From NCBI RefSeq assembly GCF_037126265.1, contig NZ_JAYLLN010000019.1, positions 1 through 64,000 on the forward strand: a stretch of DNA of 64,000 nucleotides. The letters are read 5' to 3'. The notes beneath the pieces are model-generated. The model was not told where the DNA came from and ran no database searches. It was given only the letters and a program-made list of their open reading frames with translations. Shown here in pieces: positions 8,790 to 15,757 of the stretch. Position numbers and translations under genes: made by a program. How positions within the stretch are numbered: the first letter of the stretch is position 1; each line of letters starts with the position of its first letter. The stretch is from Sphingobacterium tenebrionis (GTDB lineage Bacteria; Bacteroidota; Bacteroidia; Sphingobacteriales; Sphingobacteriaceae).

Positions 8790-9458
8790 TTATTCCTCCG
8801 GGATGAAATTTTTTGGTGTTGTAAAGCTTATCATCCCTTCATCATCTTTTGGTAAATTAATAACGTGTTTATTGAAAATATTCTGGGAACTTAATGCTAA
8901 AGATAGATTTATATCCACTTTAACCTGACCCAAAGATTGGATTAGTTTTAATCCCTTGGAAATGTGTAGGCATTGAAATAGAAGTTCCAGGAAAGAGCAA
9001 TTTCGGGGAGTTTTTAATTGCTCTTTGGCCATGCTTTCTGGCATTTGAATTTCTATTTGTTGGTCCTTATTCAAATTTATTGTTGGCTTGAAGCCTATAT
9101 TATCCTCCAAGTGGGATGATGGATTGTATGGAAAACCAACTAATCTACTCATATCCACATTCGAGAAATTCGATAACTCATTTGGGGATTGATCAGAGCT
9201 CAAGCTAAATCTTGTTAATTTTTTTATTAAACGAGTATGGCAGGCAGCATCTTGAAATTCCTGTTTTGAAATTAGTCTTTTTCGTATAATAGCGGAAAGC
9301 TTACTCTTTAAACCTAAAATCTTAGCGGCTTTGATGGTTCCAGGTGCTGGTTTTCTACCCTTGGGTTTTGATTGAACAATTTGTAAACCATTCCATTCTC
9401 GGAAAACCAAATTGCCAACTAGACCGGAGATATTTCCATTTTTATTTATTGTTCCCAT
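8790..9458 (-). CDS. uncharacterised protein with a GLVGNLVFREWNG-type N-terminus
   Basis: 222 residues. The N-terminus (GNISGLVGNLVFREWNGLQIV…PKGRKPAPGT) resembles a Bacteroidota family of short proteins (DUF6266-like) in which a Gly-rich start is followed by a basic segment. The rest has no motif I recognise. No signal peptide or transmembrane segment. It stands alone: convergent with the DinB gene (16 nt apart), with a structured 295-nt gap on its 5' side. That setting and the AT-rich surroundings suggest accessory DNA. Function unknown; a phage-like structural origin is only a guess. Confidence 0.6.
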   Translation of the reverse strand: MGTINKNGNISGLVGNLVFREWNGLQIVQSKPKGRKPAPGTIKAAKILGLKSKLSAIIRKRLISKQEFQDAACHTRLIKKLTRFSLSSDQSPNELSNFSNVDMSRLVGFPYNPSSHLEDNIGFKPTINLNKDQQIEIQMPESMAKEQLKTPRNCSFLELLFQCLHISKGLKLIQSLGQVKVDINLSLALSSQNIFNKHVINLPKDDEGMISFTTPKNFIPEE

Positions 9459-9600
9459 GCCATTTAAAATTTATTTTTCTTGCTATCATTTACAGGATGA
9501 AATTAATGGGAATTATAGCCAATTAAAAGGCTTTTATAATTAATTGTTTATGAGTTTTGTATTAAATAAGCATAAACAAAACCTATTTGGTTCAAGGTGG

Positions 9601-9690
9601 AAGTTGGATGGAGGTGGCATGTAGGTGGGTTCTAAGTGCCTTTTAGCACTTACATATCACTTACACCTCACTTGCAATGCGCTTGCATTA
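9601..9690. repeat. inverted array of 11-bp phased iterons
   Basis: Four direct elements begin at 9601 (AAGTTGGATGG), 9612 (AGGTGGCATGT), 9623 (AGGTGGGTTCT) and 9634 (AAGTGCC…). Four inverted ones begin at 9647 (CACTTACATAT), 9658 (CACTTACACCT), 9669 (CACTTGCAATG) and 9680 (CGCTTGCATTA). The spacing is exactly 11 bp in each half and the halves face each other around about 9643. A 7-bp perfect hairpin (TAAGTGC/GCACTTA, 9633-9652) sits at the centre. The 11-bp period is one helical turn and not a codon multiple, so a protein-binding array or MITE-like element is more likely than decayed coding sequence. The rest of 9459-9753 shows no gene. Confidence 0.55.
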
Positions 9691-9753
9691 AGAAGACAAT
9701 ATATGTCTTGTCCTTTTATAGCTATACAGATTATTGGAAATAAAATAGATTCG

Positions 9754-10524
9754 TCACTCCTTAATGGCAATAAACCTTAGCCTCACATAATCAGCGTACC
9801 AGTTATCATCCCTAAGATTGGTAGGTCTTATTTTTTCCTGAACCTCGTCTAATATATTTTCAGCGGTTTCTGGATCTAAATTTTCTAAATAGGAAGTAGC
9901 AAACATCTTCAGCCAGTTTTTCACTCCGTCTTTATCGGCTAATAAAGTTTCTCGCTCAAATAGAACAGCATACACAACCTGGAACCCATTTTTCTCCAGT
10001 AAAGTTGCATATTCTGAAATAGAAGGGAAATACCAGATCTCTTTTTCAGCAATTTCTTGGTTTCCTGTTTCAGCCAATATATTTTTTAAGGCGAGTCTGA
10101 TTTTCTCCACATTTCCTTTTCCGCCAAATTCGGCGACAAATCGGCCTCCTTTTTTCAAACTTTTATAAACGCTCTTTATTACAGCTTCTTTTTCCAGCAT
10201 CCAGTGTAAGGCCGCATTAGAAAATACAGCATCGAGGGTTTCTTTGTAATCAATGTTTCGGGCATCCTCCACAGTGAACTTGATGGAGGGGTATTTTTCT
10301 TTCGCTTTCCTGATCATTTCTTCGGAAAAATCTGTTCCCATTACAGTGGCCCCTTCAAGTTGTATTCGGTTGGTGAGATCACCGGTTCCACAACCTAAAT
10401 CGAGGATAAGTTCGTTTTTGAGCGGAGCTAGGAGTTTTATAACGTCTTCGCCATATTGGGAAACAAATCCATGTTTCTGATCGTATAAATTTGGGTTCCA
10501 TTTCATAGAGTGAAAAAAATTCAT
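9754..10524 (-). CDS. SAM-dependent class I methyltransferase (trans-aconitate methyltransferase-like)
   Basis: 256 residues. Motif I ILDLGCGTGDLTNRI (about 40-54) binds SAM; then TDFSEEMIRKAKEKYP, an acidic VEDARNIDY motif, and FSNAALHWMLEKEAVI, the pattern seen in Tam-type and related small-molecule methyltransferases. The C-terminal half is helical. It stands alone on the minus strand, with a 171-nt gap before the next plus-strand gene. The methyl acceptor cannot be deduced; the similarity to trans-aconitate methyltransferase is at motif level only. Confidence 0.85.
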   Translation of the reverse strand: MNFFHSMKWNPNLYDQKHGFVSQYGEDVIKLLAPLKNELILDLGCGTGDLTNRIQLEGATVMGTDFSEEMIRKAKEKYPSIKFTVEDARNIDYKETLDAVFSNAALHWMLEKEAVIKSVYKSLKKGGRFVAEFGGKGNVEKIRLALKNILAETGNQEIAEKEIWYFPSISEYATLLEKNGFQVVYAVLFERETLLADKDGVKNWLKMFATSYLENLDPETAENILDEVQEKIRPTNLRDDNWYADYVRLRFIAIKE

Positions 10525-10695
10525 TAATTCTAAATATATAAAATTATTATGGATTTATTTTGAAGGAAAAATCATGCTTCTATTATATCGGGAAAATAAA
10601 TCTGAAATTTGATTAAACTTAAATCTTTATTGAAAGTCATTAATTATGTTAAGATTTTATTTTAAGTTTTAAATTAATTAATCAAATCCAATTTT

Positions 10696-11520
10696 ATGAA
10701 ATTAGCCCTTCGTGTATGCTTCTTTTTTGCATTCGTATTTTCGTTTACAGCACAAGTCAAAGCTGAACCTATTCTTCCAAACAGTTCAAAAATTTCTTTA
10801 ACCGATTCCACCATTTCCGATAATTCAGAATTATTCTATCGAGTAGGGGAAAATCATCTTTTAGAGGTGGTTTATAAAGCCATATTCGGAGAGGAGATTG
10901 CAAATACCATCCTTTGGTTGAATGTATTCAGTGAGAACTCCTTAATGAATTTCAGTGATAGTGATTTTCTATTGTTAGAAAGCAATAAATCCGGAGGTTT
11001 TGAAATCTATGATGATTACAACAATTATATTTCTGTAGCGCCTGATCTCGATAATAATTATTCATTGGAAACCAATAGCGATAATTGGGTGAAATCCCGC
11101 AGTAATCGATTTAATAAATGGTATTTCAGCACCGGTAAGGGGAGAGAGTATACCATGACCATGAAATTTAGTTTTGCCGGAAAAAGGACGGTCAAAGACG
11201 AGAAGGGTTATGAAATTACGGTAAATGGAAAATTAAATGGAAGTTATGAATTAAGTGATAATGAAGGTAGAAAAATGGAGATTAAATTTGATCGTTCCGG
11301 TGTATTCAGAATGATTGAAGGGGGTAAGGAGATAAAAACATTGGTCGTTCAAAGTCAACAAAGTTTTCGGTTGAATGATGCAGGCGGAGAGAGTGTTTCT
11401 ATCCGAGCACGAGGACGTTTTAACGATTTAATTTTGACTTTTCCCGATGGTCAGGAGGTTTTTGTGAAGAATAGATATAGGAAGCCATTAACAGTGGTAA
11501 AAGAGGAAGAGAAGAAATAA
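10696..11520 (+). CDS. secreted protein of unknown function
   Basis: 274 residues. Signal peptide 1-23 (…FAFVFSFTAQVKAEP). The mature part is rich in Asn/Ser/Asp, with alternating hydrophobic residues that suggest beta strands; the stretch KGYEITVNGKLNGSYELSD looks like a repeated beta hairpin. The C-terminus is highly basic and acidic (VKEEEKK). No lipobox and no known domain. Probably periplasmic or exported. AT-rich like its neighbours. Not recognised. Confidence 0.7.
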   Translation: MKLALRVCFFFAFVFSFTAQVKAEPILPNSSKISLTDSTISDNSELFYRVGENHLLEVVYKAIFGEEIANTILWLNVFSENSLMNFSDSDFLLLESNKSGGFEIYDDYNNYISVAPDLDNNYSLETNSDNWVKSRSNRFNKWYFSTGKGREYTMTMKFSFAGKRTVKDEKGYEITVNGKLNGSYELSDNEGRKMEIKFDRSGVFRMIEGGKEIKTLVVQSQQSFRLNDAGGESVSIRARGRFNDLILTFPDGQEVFVKNRYRKPLTVVKEEEKK

Positions 11521-11551
11521 GAATTTATTAAATCTGATTTTCAATTAATTA

Positions 11552-12175
11552 TCAAAATAGAGCCAATTCTCTTGCTAGATTGGCTCTTGCTTGTTCCTCG
11601 TATTTTTTCTGAAACCAAGCAGTTTTAAACACCTGTTCTTCAGCTAATAAATGCTTTAAAAATTTACTACGTCCGGAATTATAAATTGTGTCAGAAAACA
11701 TGGCATATTCTTTCCGTATATTTTTAATATACTGTAGGTATATTTCCCATGGTTTCCCTAAAATGCTAAGATCCGCATCAATTAGGTAATTAAAATCAGA
11801 TTCTTGGTGTAATTCGTGTTTTTTGGTTGATAAAATCAAATCTGCAATTTGATCAATTTGTTTATTATTTAGGTTTGTATTTACCAATCGCTCTCGTGCA
11901 AAATTGGCACTATCTACCTCATTACAGCTAGAGTGGGGGAGATAAATTACATCATGATAGTATACTGCAAAAAACAATAAATCAATATTTATCAGCATTT
12001 CCTTTACAGATTCCAATTCCATCAGCATTGCTGTAATGTGATCCAGATTATGGTAGTATCTTCCTTTGGCCTGATATTGTTCCTTTAGTTCAATCCAATT
12101 CTCCTTTCCCAGGTTAGTATCCGTTCCGTATTTTGAATACAATCCGATAAAATGTAATTCTAAATTATTGATCAT
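11552..12175 (-). CDS. HD-superfamily metal-dependent phosphohydrolase-like protein
   Basis: 207 residues. The opening GRYYHNLDHITAML gives the first His/Asp pair, VYYHDVIYL provides the paired HD ligands, and LIDADLSILG near residue 130 gives the last metal Asp. This order fits the small predicted metal-dependent HD phosphohydrolases (COG4339-like). No signal peptide, so cytosolic; substrate unknown, possibly a nucleotide. It lies 47 nt after the DinB gene on the same strand, so the two may be co-transcribed. Its last codons contain a strong inverted repeat. Confidence 0.8.
   Translation of the reverse strand: MINNLELHFIGLYSKYGTDTNLGKENWIELKEQYQAKGRYYHNLDHITAMLMELESVKEMLINIDLLFFAVYYHDVIYLPHSSCNEVDSANFARERLVNTNLNNKQIDQIADLILSTKKHELHQESDFNYLIDADLSILGKPWEIYLQYIKNIRKEYAMFSDTIYNSGRSKFLKHLLAEEQVFKTAWFQKKYEEQARANLARELALF
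11559..11587. terminator. perfect hairpin overlapping the end of the HD gene
   Basis: AGAGCCAAT / ATTGGCTCT, 9 bp perfect with an 11-nt loop, between the convergent secreted-protein and HD genes. On the minus strand it is followed by an AT-rich run (TATTTTGATAATTAATT), so it may terminate the HD transcript. It also encodes the similar residue runs RANLA and RELAL, so it could be a coding coincidence. Confidence 0.35.
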
Positions 12176-12222
12176 ATTGGAGAGATTAAATGTCCTTTTA
12201 TAGTACGATCTTTAAATTATTA

Positions 12223-12666
12223 TTAACGTTTGTAGTGAATGTAATCGGTTAGAAGAGGGGTTAAACCATTTACCTTTAAATCGCTGGCTATTTGTGCTCT
12301 GTGGTAAGTTGTATGGTTGATGATGTGAAATAATATATCTCGCACACTGCGCTCAAACTGTTGACCTTGACTATTTGCGTAAAGAATTATTTGGTCTAAC
12401 TCATAACCTTCGAGAATATCTTCGCTCGACCAGAAATTTGTTAACTCGATTTCAAGCAGGTGTTCCCTTGGTTGATTCTGCCAAACTGCATATAAGTTTT
12501 TTTTTCCAGCTATTCTACAATTCCAGATGTGATGTGCATTTAATATATGGCTCATTAAAGACATCGTTCTATCAGAGATATGTGAAGGGTTTTGATTTAT
12601 AATATCAATTAATTGTCGGTTGTAATATGTGCCATATTCTAGGAGTTCTTTAAAGAAATCTTTCAT
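12223..12666 (-). CDS. DinB-family protein
   Basis: 147 residues. It has the DinB ligand pattern: His in MSHILNAHHIWNCRI (about residues 38-52) and the HxxxH of IINHTTYHRAQIASDL (about 111-126), followed by LTDYIHY. The three His would bind a divalent metal in the four-helix bundle. Members include thiol-dependent transferases such as bacillithiol S-transferase, but most are uncharacterised. This copy has a more complete metal site than the DinB-like gene at 8249. Located 47 nt upstream of the HD gene on the same strand. Confidence 0.85.
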   Translation of the reverse strand: MKDFFKELLEYGTYYNRQLIDIINQNPSHISDRTMSLMSHILNAHHIWNCRIAGKKNLYAVWQNQPREHLLEIELTNFWSSEDILEGYELDQIILYANSQGQQFERSVRDILFHIINHTTYHRAQIASDLKVNGLTPLLTDYIHYKR

Positions 12667-12729
12667 ATTTGATGCATTATACGAGATAAGGAGAAGGTCT
12701 AGATTATCCGAAAATCCTAGGATGAAAAT

Positions 12730-13452
12730 TTAATTTTTAGATTTTCCCATTTTTTTAATTGCAATTTTTCTCAATTTAGGATCCTCTTCATTATTAGCGA
12801 TATTCCCTAACTCCATTTGGTCTGTTATTTTTTCAATTGCAATTTTTCTCAATTTACGATTTTCTTCATTGCTAGCGATATTCCCTAACTCCATTTGGTC
12901 TGTTATTTTTTCAATTGCAATTTTTCTTAACTTAGGATCCTCTTCATTACTGGCAATATTCCCTAACTCCATTTGGTCTTTTATTTTTTTAATTGCAATT
13001 TTTCTCAATTTAGGATTTTCCTCATTACTAGCGATATTCCCTAACTCCATTTGGTCTGTTATTTTTTCAATTGCAATTTTTCTCAATTTAGGATCCTCTT
13101 CATTACTGGCGATATTCCCTAACTCTATTTGATCGGTTATTTTTTCAATTGCAATTTTTCTCAATTTAGGATCCTCTTCATTACTGGCGATAATACCTAA
13201 CTCTATTTGATCGGTTATTTTTTCAATTGCAATTTTCCTCAATTTAGGATCCTCTTCATTACTGGCAATAATGCCTAACTCTATTTGATCGGTTATTTTT
13301 TCAATTGCAATTTTCCTCAATTTAGGATCCTTTTCATTACTGGCGATAATCCCTAATTCTATTTGGTCTGTTATAATTGAATTTTGTGCTTTTGTCGTTA
13401 AAAACAAGAACAGAAAAGAAGTTGAAAATATTAAATAAAGGATTTTTTTCAT
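12730..13452 (-). CDS. secreted HEAT-like repeat protein with eight near-identical 26-residue repeats
   Basis: 240 residues from the ATG at 13450-13452, which gives a clean signal peptide (MKKILYLIFSTSFLFLFLTT, cut near KAQ). The whole mature part is eight copies of a 26-residue unit of the type ITDQIELGIIASNEEDPKLR + KIAIEK, then a short basic tail. The unit matches the minimal HEAT-type repeat known from other bacterial proteins (…AVEKITDQ…D.d..VR..A), so an all-helical solenoid is likely. The repeats are far more alike than usual for HEAT proteins, pointing to recent expansion. The earlier in-frame ATG at 13543-13545 overlaps the -7 box and is unlikely. Role unknown; protein binding in the periplasm or outside is inferred. 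Confidence 0.8.
   Translation of the reverse strand: MKKILYLIFSTSFLFLFLTTKAQNSIITDQIELGIIASNEKDPKLRKIAIEKITDQIELGIIASNEEDPKLRKIAIEKITDQIELGIIASNEEDPKLRKIAIEKITDQIELGNIASNEEDPKLRKIAIEKITDQMELGNIASNEENPKLRKIAIKKIKDQMELGNIASNEEDPKLRKIAIEKITDQMELGNIASNEENRKLRKIAIEKITDQMELGNIANNEEDPKLRKIAIKKMGKSKN
12751..13374. repeat. eight tandem 78-bp repeats inside a coding region
   Basis: Eight consecutive 78-bp units with no spacers. They differ at few positions; several changes alter residues, for example Ile/Met and Ile/Asn at fixed places. The array is in frame (26 codons), so copy-number change by slippage or recombination would keep the protein open. Confidence 0.95.
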
Positions 13453-13542
13453 GTCTAAAGGATTATAATTGATAAAAATATACATGAGCATTATAATACT
13501 CAATAATTGGTTTAATGAAACTAATATACATATATTTTCGCT

Positions 13543-13550
13543 CAAAAATA
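13543..13550 (-). promoter_or_regulatory. -7 promoter box of the repeat-protein gene
   Basis: Minus strand reads TATTTTTG, an exact TAnnTTTG match, 90 nt before the ATG at 13452. It lies just past a hairpin that ends the decayed SusD remnant. Confidence 0.45.
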
Positions 13551-13554
13551 GAAA

Positions 13555-13582
13555 GACCCCGCCATTTTATATTGACGGGGTT
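13555..13582 (-). terminator. GC-rich hairpin, probable minus-strand terminator
   Basis: GACCCCG…CGGGGTT stem with one internal mismatch and a short AT loop, followed on the minus strand by CTTTCTATTTTTG. It lies directly after the stop codon of the SusD remnant, as a former terminator would. Confidence 0.5.
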
Positions 13583-13587
13583 CTTGA

Positions 13588-13790
13588 TTAAAAGACATTT
13601 ATAATTACCGTTCTAAAATCGTTTAGAAAAGAATATGCTTCTGCTGTAGGACCATTCATTCGTTTAATACCTTAGCATATAGCAATTCCACATCCGCATA
13701 ATGGTAAACGATATCGATTGTTTAAGTCTTCTATTGTAAAATTATTTTCGATTATTATCCAAGATTGGTAGCAAAATCAATATTGCTTAC
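13588..13790 (-). pseudogene. decayed SusD/RagB C-terminal remnant
   Basis: Three minus-strand frames carry consecutive pieces: TIEDLNNRYRLPL, then HYADVELLYAKVLNE (13703 to 13659), then NGPTAEAYSFLNDFR (13656 down to a TAA at 13588-13590). Joined, they give the signature of the SusD C-terminal domain, R/H-YADV-L-YA-LNE-NGPTAEAY-LN-R. The last two frames differ by one base at 13659, and a stop follows soon after the last piece. Upstream codons (TNVSNIDFATNLG) also look coding. No SusC partner is nearby. A degraded gene fits better than a sequencing error because there are at least two frame changes. Confidence 0.6.
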
Positions 13791-13820
13791 GTTAGTATTT
13801 TTAACTAACCATTATTTGTT

Positions 13821-14510
13821 ATGAAAATTTTCACCTATTCTTTCCTTGTATTGTTGATTTTCCAACTCTTTTCCTGTTCTAAAAGTGATGAATTAAAGTC
13901 ATCCTCCTATTGGGGTAAGCGCGCGCAGGAAAAAAAAAGAGAGATCAATTTGTTGAGCGAATCTGTTCCATGTCAGGATATTTCTACTTTTAAAGTAGTT
14001 TATAAACACAATTATTTTTTAATCCATCCCTCTATTCAGGCACAGTTCGATCGTTTATTGGCGGAGTATGATAACTATTTTAATAAAATATTGGAAGCTG
14101 CTGCAAGGGAAGGAATTATATTTGACTTTTTATACCCGATTCCTCCAATCAAAGTAGTTTGTCGAGATGGTAAAGCTACTATGCTTTTTGTCCAAGATCT
14201 GACTATCCAAGAGGTGAATGAGGAGTTGCCTAAATTTAAAAAGAATATCATGGATTTCTATAAAGATGTAAACTGCACAGACCCATCTGAATGGGGTTCT
14301 ATGATTTTGATTGTGAATTGTAATTATGAAGGTTTTGCTATTCATAAAACAATAAGGAATAAAGAATTTCAAGAATTACTTCTAAATTATTATCAACTAA
14401 ACAATAGAAAGAACCAACTTGAGAATATTAAATGCGATGGAATGTCGAGTAATAAGCAAGCTACTATATCTTGTAAAGAAGGTAAGCCAATGGTGACTAT
14501 TAGCAATTAA
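13821..14510 (+). CDS. lipoprotein of unknown function
   Basis: 229 residues. Lipoprotein signal with Cys19 (QLFSCSKS). The mature part has four scattered Cys residues (SVPCQD, VVCRDG, VNCTD, VNCNY) that could form disulfides, a helical segment AQFDRLLAEYDNYFNKILEAAA, and a Cys-containing C-terminal pair (IKCDGM, ISCKEG). No family recognised. It is AT-rich, stands alone and ends at a strong terminator shared with the tRNA-Lys gene. Confidence 0.7.
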   Translation: MKIFTYSFLVLLIFQLFSCSKSDELKSSSYWGKRAQEKKREINLLSESVPCQDISTFKVVYKHNYFLIHPSIQAQFDRLLAEYDNYFNKILEAAAREGIIFDFLYPIPPIKVVCRDGKATMLFVQDLTIQEVNEELPKFKKNIMDFYKDVNCTDPSEWGSMILIVNCNYEGFAIHKTIRNKEFQELLLNYYQLNNRKNQLENIKCDGMSSNKQATISCKEGKPMVTISN

Positions 14511-14530
14511 ATAGGAAAGACGATAAACAA

Positions 14531-14562
14531 AAAAAAGCAACCCTTTTGGAGTTGCTTTTTTT
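14531..14562. terminator. bidirectional rho-independent terminator
   Basis: AAAAAAGCAAC / GTTGCTTTTTT stem with a short loop and T-runs on both strands. It ends the plus-strand lipoprotein gene and, read the other way, begins 2 nt after the tRNA-Lys 3' end. Confidence 0.85.
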
Positions 14563-14563
14563 G

Positions 14564-14636
14564 TGATCCCGCTGGGACTCGAACCCAGGACCCATACATT
14601 AAAAGTGTATTGCTCTACCAGCTGAGCTACGGAATC
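14564..14636 (-). tRNA. tRNA-Lys (anticodon TTT)
   Basis: 73-nt cloverleaf on the minus strand. The 7-bp acceptor stem is GATTCCG/CGGGATC (one T-G pair) with discriminator A. The D-arm is GCTCAGCTGGTAGAGC, the anticodon loop CTTTTAA gives TTT, and the T-arm has GGGTTCGAGTCCC. CCA is not encoded. The anticodon TTT assigns lysine. A strong terminator follows directly. Confidence 0.95.
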
Positions 14637-14765
14637 GGAATTCTTTATTTCAAGAACTACTTCGTTGTTTGAAGTGATGCAAAGGTAGAAAAAAGGTTGA
14701 TATGTGCCAAATCTTTTATGCTAATTTTTGTGTTCAACCAAATAACTTACTGTTTTTCAGTTTGA

Positions 14766-15668
14766 TTATTTTTTCGCTTTAATCATACGTGGAACCCCAT
14801 TCAGGTCATTTATTATTCGAACTTCCGAAAATCCTTTTTTAAAAATCATATCCTGCGTTTCCTTCGCTAAATACTGGTTGATTTCAAAATATAAAACCCC
14901 ATCCGCTTTTAGATGCTTCTTGGCAAATGAGGATATATGATCATAAAATAGGAGAGGTGCATCATCCTCCACAAACAAGGCCGAATGTGGTTCAAACTGT
15001 AATACATTGTCATGCATTTCCTTTTTTTCATCCTGCGTAATATAGGGTGGATTACTTACAATGATATCAAATTCCTCATCCTGGAAAACAACCTCCCATT
15101 CCAGGATATCCAGGCATCTGAAATTGATGTCGACCCCATTCTTTACCGCATTTTCTTTTGCCACTGCGATCGCTTCAGGAGAAAGTTCGACGGCCATGGT
15201 CTGCGCATGAGAAAGGTTTTTCTGCAAAGCGATCGCAATACAACCCGATCCTGTGCCGATATCAATGATTTGAAGATTGACCGACTCGTCAGCTGGAATC
15301 TTCTTTATACCTGATTGTAAATCTTTAGCAATGAATTGGAAATCCTTAACTATCAGATCCACTAATTCCTCTGTCTCCGGTCTTGGAATCAAGGTATCTT
15401 CTGTAACCAAGAACTCCATCCCATAAAAGGGAGCTTTTCCCAAAATATGTTGAACAGGTTTTGCTGATTTCAACTGGGAAAGAACCTGCTGTAAAGAATG
15501 AAGCTGTTGTGCATCTAGCACCATATCCTTCTCCAGCAAAAACTTAGCTTTCGAAATTCCCAATCGATCCAATAAAACAATTTGGAAGATGGATTTGATT
15601 TCATCTTGCTCATATAGACTGCTCAGCTCTTGCAGGAACTGTTGTTGGATGCTTCCTAAGGTTTCCAT
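14766..15668 (-). CDS. prmC: peptide chain release factor N5-glutamine methyltransferase PrmC
   Basis: 300 residues. An N-terminal helical bundle (about 1-85) that recognises release factors is followed by the methyltransferase: LIPRPETEELVD, motif I IDIGTGSGCIAIAL, and the NPPY active site at Asn206-Tyr209 (VSNPPYITQ). PrmC methylates the GGQ glutamine of RF1 and RF2, which raises termination efficiency. It is divergent from ribD across 89 nt. A perfect -7 box (TAGGTTTG) ends 4 nt before the ATG, suggesting a leaderless mRNA. Confidence 0.95.
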   Translation of the reverse strand: METLGSIQQQFLQELSSLYEQDEIKSIFQIVLLDRLGISKAKFLLEKDMVLDAQQLHSLQQVLSQLKSAKPVQHILGKAPFYGMEFLVTEDTLIPRPETEELVDLIVKDFQFIAKDLQSGIKKIPADESVNLQIIDIGTGSGCIAIALQKNLSHAQTMAVELSPEAIAVAKENAVKNGVDINFRCLDILEWEVVFQDEEFDIIVSNPPYITQDEKKEMHDNVLQFEPHSALFVEDDAPLLFYDHISSFAKKHLKADGVLYFEINQYLAKETQDMIFKKGFSEVRIINDLNGVPRMIKAKK

Positions 15669-15672
15669 GCTG

Positions 15673-15680
15673 CAAACCTA
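15673..15680 (-). promoter_or_regulatory. -7 box of prmC, 4 nt from the ATG
   Basis: Minus strand TAGGTTTG-CAGC-ATG. If transcription starts 4-7 nt after the box, as usual in Bacteroidota, the mRNA begins at or next to the start codon. Confidence 0.55.
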
Positions 15681-15720
15681 CAAAAAATGCTTCATTGTTA
15701 ATTTTATTGGATTTAATTGA

Positions 15721-15728
15721 TAGTTTTG
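15721..15728 (+). promoter_or_regulatory. -7 box of ribD
   Basis: TAGTTTTG, exact TAnnTTTG, with a TTG at 15695-15697 about 23 nt upstream as a possible -33. It predicts a start near 15735, which excludes the in-frame upstream ATG at 15695 and supports 15758. Confidence 0.5.
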
Positions 15729-15757
15729 CTGTGTTAGCAAAATTGAAAAGGGGAAAC

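Noticed and set aside
12869..13132. Antisense open frame across the repeats
   Set aside because: It merely mirrors the repeat gene; period and composition follow from the opposite strand.
12751..13374. CRISPR-like array
   Set aside because: The 78-bp units are directly adjacent with no unique spacers and encode an in-frame protein repeat; no cas genes are near.
13453..13545. Longer N-terminus for the repeat protein
   Set aside because: The upstream ATG overlaps the -7 box; the internal ATG gives a clean signal peptide.
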